A DNA stretch of 8,014 bases from Desulfobacterales bacterium (lineage in GTDB: Bacteria; Desulfobacterota; Desulfobacteria; Desulfobacterales; Desulfobacteraceae): assembly GCA_022361135.1 (NCBI GenBank), contig JAKSBM010000136.1, positions 1 to 8,014 of the forward strand, read 5' to 3'. Within the stretch, counting starts at the first letter, position 1; the number at the start of each line of letters is the position of its first letter. Under the pieces are notes generated by a model. The model had not been told where the DNA came from, searched no databases, and saw only the letters and a list, made by a program, of their open reading frames with translations. A program made the position numbers and the translations under genes. Below, piece by piece: positions 1 to 7,524 of this stretch.

Positions 1-764
1 CGTTTAACGAGGAAGACAAGCTCAAAGATGCACTCAAGAGCGTTCAATGGGCCGATGAGATCGTTGTGGCAGATTCCTTCAGCACCGACGGCACGGCGCG
101 CATTGCAGCGGAACTCGGGGCCCGGGTCGTACAGATCCCGTTCCAGGGGTTCGGCCATCTCCGCAACGAGGCCATGGCCGCCTGCAGCCATCCGTGGATC
201 TTCAGCCTGGATTCCGATGAGCGGTGCACCGAGGCCGCCCGGAAGGAGATCCTGGAGATCATCAATGCAAAGGACAGCCTGGATGCCTATTATGTCCCCC
301 GGAAGAATTTTTTCATGGGGCAGTGGATCCGTCGGTCCGGTTATTATCCCGATTACCGGCAGCCCCAGCTTTTCAAAAAGGGGGCATTGGTATTTAAACC
401 CGACGCCGTCCACGAGCGGTATGATGTGATTTCGGATAAAAAATGCGGATATTTCAAGGCGGCCATCCACCAGGTGCCCTTTAAAAACCTGGATGAGTTG
501 ATCCACAAGGCCAACCGCTATTCCACCCTGGGGGCGGATAAACTCATGGAAAACAAAAAGAGCTCGGGCATGTTCAAGGCCCTGTCCCATGGGTTGTGGG
601 CCTGGTTTTCCATGTATGTTTTAAAATTGGGATTTTTGGATGGGTGGCCCGGATTCATCATCGGGCTGGGGAATTTTGAAGGGACCTTTTATAAGTACGC
701 CAAATTCCACCTGAAGAAAAATGGGATGGAATCCTTTCTCACATCGCCCCTTCCCAAGGAATAG
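1..764 (+). CDS. Family 2 glycosyltransferase, WaaE/KdtX-like (LPS core), 5' partial
   Basis: This is a GT-A fold glycosyltransferase that probably adds a sugar from a nucleotide-sugar donor to the LPS inner core at the cytoplasmic face of the inner membrane. The reading frame is open from base 3, and 253 residues are visible. The first residues, FNEEDKL, match the usual start of the family after a short beta strand, so only about 8-12 residues are missing. Further motifs are DSFSTDGT (visible residues 24-31), the acidic DSDE (70-73) that should bind metal and nucleotide, an arginine- and aromatic-rich acceptor block beginning PRKNFF (99-117), and VHE (136-138). The C-terminal part contains a hydrophobic, glycine-rich stretch (YVLKLGFLDGW onward) followed by a basic tail, typical of membrane-associated WaaE-like enzymes. 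The GTG at 66 is an internal valine codon, not the start. The gene converges on the GT4 gene with a 28-bp gap. The family is clear, but the sugar and acceptor cannot be read from sequence. Confidence 0.85.
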   Translation, partial: FNEEDKLKDALKSVQWADEIVVADSFSTDGTARIAAELGARVVQIPFQGFGHLRNEAMAACSHPWIFSLDSDERCTEAARKEILEIINAKDSLDAYYVPRKNFFMGQWIRRSGYYPDYRQPQLFKKGALVFKPDAVHERYDVISDKKCGYFKAAIHQVPFKNLDELIHKANRYSTLGADKLMENKKSSGMFKALSHGLWAWFSMYVLKLGFLDGWPGFIIGLGNFEGTFYKYAKFHLKKNGMESFLTSPLPKE

Positions 765-768
765 AATC

Positions 769-791
769 GGAGTCCGGGGCGATGCCGGTCC
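769..791. terminator. Weak hairpin between convergent glycosyltransferase genes
   Basis: The 28-bp gap between the two convergent genes can fold into a short GC-rich hairpin. GGA (769-771) and CCGG (774-777) pair with CCGG (785-788) and TCC (789-791), with a two-base bulge and a seven-base loop. No convincing T-tract follows on either strand. It could slow or end transcription in both directions, but the stem is short and may be chance. Confidence 0.2.
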
Positions 792-792
792 A

Positions 793-1965
793 TTAAAAGA
801 TGGAGTTGAGTCGCCCCATGCGCTGTTGTTCCAGCCACACCTCGTGGAGCCTGTAGATCCGGATGGTATCCCGGCCCATGGCATCCATGGTGTGGCTTTT
901 TTGTACCCGTTTCCGGGCCGTGTGGACCCGTTCCAGGGTCCGGGCGGGGTTCTCAATGGTGTCGCAGATGTGTTGGGACAGGGTCTCGTGGTCTTCCACG
1001 GGAAAAATGAGGCCGGTCACTTGGTCTTCAATGATGTCCCCGATGCCGCCGCTTTGTGCCCCCACCACCGGGCAGGAGCAATACATGGCCTCCAATAACG
1101 CCTGGGGAACCCCTTCAAAGGGGATTCCATTTTTATTCCGGGAGGCCAGTATCTTGCAATCCAGTGCCCGGTAAAAATCCCATACGTTTTCCCGGAATCC
1201 CACAAAGTGAACCCGTTCGGCCAGGCCCTTGGATTGAACCCATTCCTTGAGTTCTTCCATATATGCTTCAGTCCCATCTCCCACAATGGCCAGATGGTGG
1301 GGAATGCGGCGCTGGATTCGGGCAAAGGCCTTCACAAGAATATCCACCCCCTTGTCCCTGGAAATCCGTCCGGCAAAGCCGATGAACCGGGTTTTTTCTT
1401 CCAGGTCCAATTCCTTGGCCAGGGCCTTTCTGGCTCCATCCTTATCCATTAATGTTTCCGGCGGAATGATGCCCGAGGGCATGGAAAAAACCTGGTTGTG
1501 TTTCAGGCCGAAGACCCGGGTCAGGTGCCGGGTGGTGTAGCCGGCCGTGGTGAAGGTATAGTGGCTCCACTTTTTGTATATCAACCGGTTCAGCCAGCTG
1601 TTTTTCACATGGGCACTGATGTGGCGGGAGAAAATTCGGCAGGGTATCCGCGCCTTTTTGGCTGCCAGGAGGGCCACCTTTCCATCGGTGTTGCCATGGG
1701 TGTTGAGGATGTGGGGGGCCTCTTTTTTGAACAGGGCTTTGAGGCGGCCGTAATCCTTGAAAAGACTGAGTCGGGTGAATGCAATGGGGTAGACTTTGAA
1801 ATCGGCTTCCTTGGCCCGGGTATAGAGGGGGGTATCCTCCGGGGCCACAATGATGACTTCGTGGCCCCGTTCCCGCATCCAGAGGGATTCATTGAAAATT
1901 CGTTTTTCAAGTCCGGCCCATCCCGTGTGACAGGTGGTATGGATTATTTTGTATAGAGAGCGCAT
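793..1965 (-). CDS. GT4-family (GT-B fold) glycosyltransferase, LPS core
   Basis: This 390-residue retaining glycosyltransferase probably transfers a sugar onto the LPS core at the cytoplasmic side of the inner membrane. The N-terminal acceptor domain has a GWAG segment at residues 15-18 and a THGNTDGK segment near 89-96. The C-terminal donor domain begins with GFAGRISRDKG (196-206). It carries the EX7E motif of the Glycos_transf_1 family (E284 and E292 in EGVPQALLE), followed by a glycine-rich GGIGD turn near 306-310. Length and domain order are normal. The ATG lies directly after the kdsB stop codon, with no base between them. The bases before it (CTCCTAA) give no Shine-Dalgarno sequence, so translation is probably coupled to termination of kdsB. 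As the last gene of the kdn operon it may act on Kdo8N or on the next core sugar. That is inference, since GT4 specificity cannot be read from motifs. Confidence 0.85.
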   Translation of the reverse strand: MRSLYKIIHTTCHTGWAGLEKRIFNESLWMRERGHEVIIVAPEDTPLYTRAKEADFKVYPIAFTRLSLFKDYGRLKALFKKEAPHILNTHGNTDGKVALLAAKKARIPCRIFSRHISAHVKNSWLNRLIYKKWSHYTFTTAGYTTRHLTRVFGLKHNQVFSMPSGIIPPETLMDKDGARKALAKELDLEEKTRFIGFAGRISRDKGVDILVKAFARIQRRIPHHLAIVGDGTEAYMEELKEWVQSKGLAERVHFVGFRENVWDFYRALDCKILASRNKNGIPFEGVPQALLEAMYCSCPVVGAQSGGIGDIIEDQVTGLIFPVEDHETLSQHICDTIENPARTLERVHTARKRVQKSHTMDAMGRDTIRIYRLHEVWLEQQRMGRLNSIF

Positions 1966-2703
1966 TTAGGAGCAGTTGAGCAGTTTCTTTTCAATTCGTT
2001 GAATGTCTTCGGGCAAATCAATTTCCGGGGAATCAAAATCAGTGACCGCCACCTTGATGGAATGGCCATGTTCCAGGACCCTGAGCTGTTCCAGCTTTTC
2101 AATTTGTTCGCAGCGCCCCGAAGGCAGGGAAACCACGGTGTTTAAAAACGCCTTGGTATATGCGTAAAAACCCAGGTGTTTGTAAAAATCCACATCGGTT
2201 TCGCCATCCCGGGGAAAGGGAATCTGGGCCCTGGAAAAATAGAGGGCATTCCCATGGATGTCAAAGGTGACCTTCACATCCTTGGGATCGGTGATTTCCC
2301 TGGGGTCCTGGATCTTATAGGCCAGGGTGGACATCTTAAGGCCGGGGGTTTCCAGGAAGGGGTGGAGCAGGTCGTCAATGCTCCGGGGGTCGAAAACCGG
2401 CTGGTCCCCCTGGATGTTCACAACGATTTCATCGTCGGTGAGGCCCAGAATATCGGCGGTTTCCGCCACCCGGTCCGTGCCGGACCGACAATTGTCCGAG
2501 GTCATGACGGCACGGCCGCCAAAGGCTTCCACCGCATCAACGATGCGCTGGTCATCCGTGGCCACCACCGTCTGGGTGATGGCCTTGGATTTGGCTGCCT
2601 GTTCATAGACCCTCTGGATCATGGATTTCCCGGCAATTTGGGCCAGGGGTTTACCAGCCAGTCGGCTGGAACCGTAACGGGAGGGAATAACGGCAAGGGT
2701 CAT
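1966..2703 (-). CDS. kdsB: CMP-octulosonate cytidylyltransferase (CMP-Kdo/CMP-Kdo8N synthetase)
   Basis: KdsB couples CTP with Kdo, or with Kdo8N in the Shewanella kdn cluster, to give the CMP-sugar used by the lipid A Kdo transferase (WaaA). It is cytosolic and Mg2+ dependent. The 245 residues match family length. The N-terminal nucleotide-binding loop is IPSRYGSSRLAGKPL (residues 6-20). ATD (48-50), SGTDR (74-78) and the metal-binding NIQGDQP (96-102) follow. FSRAQIPFPRD (156-166), YKHLGFYAY (174-182), EKLEQLRVLE (202-211) and a terminal IDLPEDI (228-234) complete the family signature; D100 and D229 are the expected Mg2+ ligands. The ATG is supported by AGGA seven bases upstream and lies 2 bp after the kdnB stop. 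Where E. coli KdsB has GDEP and a TGVDTPED-like end, this protein has GDQP and SPEIDLPED. From memory this resembles the Shewanella Kdo8N-cluster enzyme. With kdnA and kdnB adjacent, Kdo8N is the likely substrate, but activity on plain Kdo cannot be excluded. Confidence 0.93.
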   Translation of the reverse strand: MTLAVIPSRYGSSRLAGKPLAQIAGKSMIQRVYEQAAKSKAITQTVVATDDQRIVDAVEAFGGRAVMTSDNCRSGTDRVAETADILGLTDDEIVVNIQGDQPVFDPRSIDDLLHPFLETPGLKMSTLAYKIQDPREITDPKDVKVTFDIHGNALYFSRAQIPFPRDGETDVDFYKHLGFYAYTKAFLNTVVSLPSGRCEQIEKLEQLRVLEHGHSIKVAVTDFDSPEIDLPEDIQRIEKKLLNCS

Positions 2704-2705
2704 AA

Positions 2706-3788
<1,083 letters not shown>

Positions 3789-4973
3789 TTATTTGAATGC
3801 GGCCGCAATGGCCTGGGCCCGTTTTTCCAATTCTGCCTCGTCCCAATTGAGCATGATCTGCATGGAAAGCGTCCGTTCCATGATGGCATCGGATTCCGGC
3901 AGGTCCACATTGGTATAATCCGGCAGGGTATCGTTGAGTTCTGCGGCCCGGCGCCCCGCACCCTTCATGGCCTTGAGGTGGTGCCATTCCTTGAGGTAAT
4001 GCCAATTGTTGTCGTACCAATAGGCACAGGGGGCACCGTTTTCCTTGAGCTTGGCCGCCACTTCCCTGGCCCGGTCACGGGTGGGGAGCATGAAGGAGAG
4101 GAAGGTGGCCGAGTCCCCAAAGGGATCGGGCAGGTAACGGAAGGTAACATCGGGCAGTTCGGTCATGGCATCCTTGAGGAAGGTCTTATTCTTTCTCTGG
4201 ATTTCCACGATTTTATCCAATTTGCCCAGCTGGGCCAGTCCCACTGCGGCGTTGAGTTCTGAAATTCTATAGTTGGAACCGATGATGGGATGATCGTCGG
4301 CTCCGCGGTCGGCGCCCCCCAGGTGATCGTGGCCGTGGTCGGCAAATTGATCACAGAGGTCGTAGATCTTTCGGTCCGAGGTGATGATCCCACCGCCCTC
4401 GCCGCAGGTCACGGTTTTGACGGAGTCAAAGGAGAAACAGCCGGCGCTGCCAAAGGTTCCCAGGGCCTGGCCTTTATAGCTGGCACCCAGGGATTGGCAG
4501 GCATCCTCAAGGAGGATGAGGCCTTTTTTATCACACAGGGCCTTAATTTCATCGATGCGGGCCATGGAACCGCACATGTGAACCGGTACGATGGCTTTGG
4601 TTTTGGGTGTAATGAATTTTTCCAGGCGATCCGGGTTCAGACAGAGGGTTTCGTCGATTTCGGCGAACACGGGGATGGCACCGGCATGGAGTACCGCTTC
4701 AAAGGTGGCCACAAAGGTGAAGGGGGGCAGAATGACTTCGTCTCCTGCGCCGATTCCGCATGCCGCCAGGGCAACGGTCAATGCGGCTGTGCCGCTGGAG
4801 CACAGGTGGGCAAAGCCTGCACCGGTGATGTCGGCCAGCTTCTTTTCAAATTCCAGGGCCATGAAGCGACCCTGGCGTGCGCCTTCAAACCCGTATCGAA
4901 ACAATACGCCGGTTTCCAGCACCTTTCCCACTTCTTTTCTTTCTTCGTCACCAAATATTTCAAATCCGGGCAT
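3789..4973 (-). CDS. kdnA: 8-amino-3,8-dideoxy-D-manno-octulosonate aminotransferase
   Basis: KdnA is a PLP-dependent sugar aminotransferase of the DegT/DnrJ/EryC1 (fold type I) family. It converts the 8-oxo sugar made by KdnB into Kdo8N, with glutamate as amino donor in Shewanella. The 394 residues carry the full family pattern. SSGTAAL (59-65) binds the PLP phosphate, and PPFTFVAT (83-90) and VHMCGSMARIDEI (131-143) follow. EDACQ (156-160) supplies the Asp that contacts the PLP ring nitrogen, and K186 in SFDSVKTVTCGEGG (181-194) is the Schiff-base lysine. The start MPGFEIFG, the histidine-rich DHGHDHLGG (212-220) and NNWHYLK (322-328) resemble Shewanella KdnA specifically, rather than perosamine or ArnB enzymes. 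That comparison is from memory. AAGGAG six bases before the ATG fixes the start. It is the first gene of the operon. Other sugar aminotransferases are the only serious alternative, and the kdnB-kdsB neighbours argue against them. Confidence 0.92.
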   Translation of the reverse strand: MPGFEIFGDEERKEVGKVLETGVLFRYGFEGARQGRFMALEFEKKLADITGAGFAHLCSSGTAALTVALAACGIGAGDEVILPPFTFVATFEAVLHAGAIPVFAEIDETLCLNPDRLEKFITPKTKAIVPVHMCGSMARIDEIKALCDKKGLILLEDACQSLGASYKGQALGTFGSAGCFSFDSVKTVTCGEGGGIITSDRKIYDLCDQFADHGHDHLGGADRGADDHPIIGSNYRISELNAAVGLAQLGKLDKIVEIQRKNKTFLKDAMTELPDVTFRYLPDPFGDSATFLSFMLPTRDRAREVAAKLKENGAPCAYWYDNNWHYLKEWHHLKAMKGAGRRAAELNDTLPDYTNVDLPESDAIMERTLSMQIMLNWDEAELEKRAQAIAAAFK

Positions 4974-4979
4974 GGACTA

Positions 4980-4985
4980 CTCCTT
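4980..4985 (-). promoter_or_regulatory. Ribosome binding site of kdnA
   Basis: On the minus strand AAGGAG sits six bases before the kdnA ATG. It is the strongest Shine-Dalgarno sequence of the operon and confirms the chosen start. Confidence 0.8.
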
Positions 4986-5009
4986 ATAATAATATACAAA
5001 ATATAATTA

Positions 5010-5037
5010 AATATCACACCCGTACCCGAGGTTTCAA
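5010..5037 (-). promoter_or_regulatory. Candidate sigma-70-type promoter of the kdn operon
   Basis: Reading leftward, TTGAAA (minus strand, 5037-5032) is followed after 16 bases by GATATT (5015-5010), preceded by a TGT that could act as an extended -10. Shifting the -10 by one base gives ATATTT with a 17-base spacer. The downstream DNA to the kdnA start is very AT-rich, so a transcription start near 5003 and a leader of about 30 bases are plausible. The -10 is a weak match, so this is a prediction only. Confidence 0.45.
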
Positions 5038-5074
5038 CCATCTTCTCCCTTGAAAAGCGTATGGAACGGGCCTG

Positions 5075-5103
5075 AATCCCTGGGATTTTCGGCCAATGGC
5101 GGA
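5075..5103. promoter_or_regulatory. Two adjacent small dyads between divergent promoters (possible operator)
   Basis: AATCCC-T-GGGATT (5075-5087) is a perfect 6-bp inverted repeat around one base. It is followed directly by TCGGCCA-A-TGGCGGA (5089-5103), an inverted repeat with six of seven pairs. Both lie between the two divergent promoter candidates and upstream of each -35, where an activator or shared regulator could bind. Dyads this short can arise by chance, and no regulator gene is in the window. Confidence 0.2.
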
Positions 5104-5117
5104 AATGGGCAAATGAA

Positions 5118-5147
5118 TTGACAACCATGGGAGTCCTGCCCTATAAG
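5118..5147 (+). promoter_or_regulatory. Strong sigma-70-like promoter for the radical SAM-hemW operon
   Basis: A perfect -35 TTGACA (5118-5123) is followed by an 18-base spacer and TATAAG (5142-5147), matching five of six -10 positions. Transcription should start near 5154, leaving a leader of about 54 bases before the ATG at 5208. It is the best promoter match in the window and is correctly placed for the rightward gene pair. Confidence 0.65.
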
Positions 5148-5207
5148 GGAACATTGCAGTTTTCTTGACTAAAATAAAATTTGAAATTCCACAAAGGCGA
5201 AATCTCC

Positions 5208-6374
5208 ATGGTGAAAAAAATACGGCAGCGGGACCGGTATGCCGGATTTGAACATGGCCCAAGCCAGCCTGCCAGCGAGGCCCAGAGTCTTTCCATCAGG
5301 TTGACCCGGGGTTGCCCCTGGAATCGATGTTCCTTTTGCACCCGTTACCAGGACCAGGTCTTTTCCATTCGTTCCCTGGAAAATATTCTCAAGGACATTG
5401 AGCTGATCCGGGAATATATGGATCGCATTCGCATGATCATTAAGCCCGGTGGTGCGCCGGACCGGGAAGTGATCCAGACCCTGTACGGCAGCTTTCCGGT
5501 TAAGGACCGTGTGGCCTTCAATGCGGCCATGGCCTGGCACCAGGCGGGCGGGGAAAATATTTTCCTCCAGGAGGCCGACCCCCTGGTCATGGATCCCGGG
5601 GATGCCCGGGTGGTTTTGGAAAAATTACGGTCCGTCTTCCCCCGGGTGAAGCGCATCACCACATCGGCCCGGAGCCGGACCTTGAGCCGCCTCCGGTTTG
5701 AAGAATTGGAAGCCCTGGGCAAGGCCGGGCTGGATCGCATCCATGTGGGCATGGAGTCCGGCTCCAATCGCATCCTCACCCGGAATCGCATCGGGGCCAC
5801 CCGGGAGACCCATATTCGCACCGGTATCATGGTCAAGGCCGCCGGCATTGAGTTATCCAGCTATATCATGCCCGGGTTGGGCGGGGTGGATTATTCCGTG
5901 GAGCATGCCCTGGAAACCGCATCGGCCCTCAATGTGATCAATCCCCATTTTATTCGCCTGCGCAGTTTGGCCATGCCCCCGGGGAGCCTTTTGGCCCACG
6001 AACACGAACGGAACCGGTTCGATTGTCCCACCGATCCCATGGTGATCCAGGAGATCCGCCTCGTGCTGGAGAGTCTGACCCAGGTTTCATCCCAGGTGCG
6101 CAGCGACAGCCCCTTAAATCTTTTTGAAAATCTCCGGGGACGCCTTCCCCGGGATCGGTCGGCCATGATTTCCGTCATTGATCAATTCTTTGACCTGTCC
6201 CCCCAGGAACAGGTCCATTACCAGGTGGGGCGGGGCATGGGATACTTTACCTGTGTGGCAGATATGAGGCCGGGGCCGGAACTCACCGAGGTGAGAAAGT
6301 CCTGCCTGGCCTTTGGCATTACCCCGGACAATGTGCGCATTGTCATGGATGAAATGAAGAGGCGCTTTGTCTGA
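5208..6374 (+). CDS. Radical SAM protein with CX4CX2C cluster motif, function unknown
   Basis: This 388-residue protein should bind a [4Fe-4S] cluster and S-adenosylmethionine and generate a 5'-deoxyadenosyl radical. The cluster motif, in RGCPWNRCSFC, uses C36, C41 and C44, so it is CX4CX2C instead of the usual CX3CX2C. I recall this CPWNxCxFC variant in a COG1032-like group of anaerobe proteins that lack the cobalamin-binding domain, and no such domain is present here. Other radical SAM barrel landmarks are KPGGAP (79-84), FLQEADPLVM (119-128), IHVGMESGS (178-186) and YIMPGLGG (219-226). The ATG at 5208 is preferred over the in-frame TTG at 5181 because AAAGG (5193-5197) precedes it by ten bases. 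The upstream frame is closed by TAA at 5175. The gene overlaps hemW by 8 bp, so the two are almost certainly cotranscribed. The substrate is unknown. Only the radical SAM assignment is firm. Confidence 0.85.
   Translation: MVKKIRQRDRYAGFEHGPSQPASEAQSLSIRLTRGCPWNRCSFCTRYQDQVFSIRSLENILKDIELIREYMDRIRMIIKPGGAPDREVIQTLYGSFPVKDRVAFNAAMAWHQAGGENIFLQEADPLVMDPGDARVVLEKLRSVFPRVKRITTSARSRTLSRLRFEELEALGKAGLDRIHVGMESGSNRILTRNRIGATRETHIRTGIMVKAAGIELSSYIMPGLGGVDYSVEHALETASALNVINPHFIRLRSLAMPPGSLLAHEHERNRFDCPTDPMVIQEIRLVLESLTQVSSQVRSDSPLNLFENLRGRLPRDRSAMISVIDQFFDLSPQEQVHYQVGRGMGYFTCVADMRPGPELTEVRKSCLAFGITPDNVRIVMDEMKRRFV
6359..6369 (+). promoter_or_regulatory. RBS and TTG start of hemW inside the upstream gene
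   Basis: GAGG (6359-6362) precedes the TTG codon (6367-6369) by only four bases. Both lie within the last codons of the radical SAM gene, which ends at 6374. The upstream in-frame stop at 6355 leaves no other usual start codon, so the rare TTG and close coupling look real. Confidence 0.6.
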
Positions 6375-7524
6375 TATTCAATCCGTTTATGTCCATGTTC
6401 CCTTCTGCGTTAAAAAATGCGGATATTGTGATTTTTATTCCCTGGAAGACCTTTCCCTGATCCCGGATTACGGCCGGGCCCTTTGCCGGGAAATTGCATT
6501 GGCAGCCCCCCACCCCCGGGCATCCTCCCTGGATACCCTTTATTTCGGGGGCGGCACCCCCTCCTTGATACCCCTTTCCCTTTTGGAGACCATCCTTTTG
6601 CAGCTGGAAAAGCACCATGGTTTGGATGGGGAGACCGAAATCACCCTGGAGGTGAATCCCGGTACGGTGGACCTTGATTATTTCAAGGGATTACGGGGCT
6701 TGGGCGTCAACCGACTGAGCCTGGGGATCCAGAGCTTTGATCCCCAACGGTTGAAGTTTCTCTCCCGGATCCATTCCGTGGACCAGGCCGCGGCTGCCAT
6801 TGGGGCTGCCCGCAAGGCCGGTTTCGACAACCTGGGGTTGGACTTGATATATGGCCTTCCCCTGGAAACCCGGAAGGTCAGAGAAGCTGAGATGGATCGG
6901 GCCCTGGCCTTTGCTCCGGAGCATCTGTCCTGCTATATGCTCACCCTGGAGCCGGGAACCCCCCTGTCCCGCCAATGGGACCAGGGAGCCTTTATTCCCA
7001 TGGATGGAGAAGATCGGTCCCAGGCCTTTGTCCAGGTGAGCCAATATCTGGAAGCCCGGGGGTATGCCCATTACGAAATATCCAATTTTGCCCGGCAGGG
7101 TTTCCATTCCCGGCACAATTCCGCCTATTGGAAGATGATACCCTACCGGGGGTACGGCCCGGCCGCCCACTCCCTGGTCATCACCTCCCAGGGGGAATGG
7201 CAGCGTTCATGGAATGCGGCCCATGCCCGGGATTATATCGGACAATTGGACGGGGGGCAGTTACCTCCCCGGGAAAGGGAAATCCTCACCCGGGACCAGA
7301 AGAAAATTGAAATGATCATGGTGGGGCTGCGCACCCGTCGTGGGGTGGATATTTCGGCCTATGACCGAATTCTAAATGCCGATTTTAAAACCGAATTTAA
7401 ATCATTGCTGGGGAATTTGTGCCGGTGGGAACTGGGCAGATTTCGGGGGGGATGTTTCCACCTTACCCGGGCGGGATGGACCCGCCTGGATAATATTGTG
7501 GAATCGTTCTTTGATTTGATTTAA
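6367..7524 (+). CDS. hemW: Heme chaperone HemW (radical SAM, HemN-like)
   Basis: HemW binds heme and delivers it to respiratory membrane proteins. It is often misnamed oxygen-independent coproporphyrinogen III oxidase. The 385 residues begin with YVHVPFCVKKCGYCDFYS, in which C14, C18 and C21 form a CX3CX2C cluster site. The next position is Asp-Phe, not the Gly-Cys (CXC) of true HemN, which favours HemW. GGGTPS (61-66), LEVNPGT (94-100), NRLSLGIQSF (115-124), LGLDLIYGLP (156-165) and the HemW-type RHNSAYW (249-255) follow, ending in the HemN C-terminal domain. The start has to be the TTG at 6367. The frame is closed by TGA at 6355-6357, and no ATG or GTG occurs between that stop and the conserved N-terminus. 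GAGG (6359-6362) gives a tight four-base spacing, and translation is probably coupled to the preceding radical SAM gene. It points to a cytochrome-containing organism. Confidence 0.92.
   Translation: MSDIQSVYVHVPFCVKKCGYCDFYSLEDLSLIPDYGRALCREIALAAPHPRASSLDTLYFGGGTPSLIPLSLLETILLQLEKHHGLDGETEITLEVNPGTVDLDYFKGLRGLGVNRLSLGIQSFDPQRLKFLSRIHSVDQAAAAIGAARKAGFDNLGLDLIYGLPLETRKVREAEMDRALAFAPEHLSCYMLTLEPGTPLSRQWDQGAFIPMDGEDRSQAFVQVSQYLEARGYAHYEISNFARQGFHSRHNSAYWKMIPYRGYGPAAHSLVITSQGEWQRSWNAAHARDYIGQLDGGQLPPREREILTRDQKKIEMIMVGLRTRRGVDISAYDRILNADFKTEFKSLLGNLCRWELGRFRGGCFHLTRAGWTRLDNIVESFFDLI

Larger units (their letters stand above)
4974..5207. other. Divergent intergenic region
   Basis: This 234-bp stretch separates the leftward kdn operon from the rightward radical SAM-hemW pair and is the longest non-coding stretch in the window. 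Besides the two promoter candidates and the paired dyads it has an AT-rich block at 4984-5014 next to kdnA. I see no tRNA, riboswitch-like fold or credible small gene in it. Confidence 0.7.

Noticed and set aside
5181..5207. Upstream TTG start for the radical SAM gene, adding nine residues
   Set aside because: It is a rarer start with no Shine-Dalgarno sequence, while the ATG at 5208 has AAAGG upstream and gives a natural N-terminus.
6367..7524. Calling this gene oxygen-independent coproporphyrinogen III oxidase (hemN)
   Set aside because: The cluster motif lacks the extra CXC cysteine of HemN, and RHNSAYW is the HemW type.
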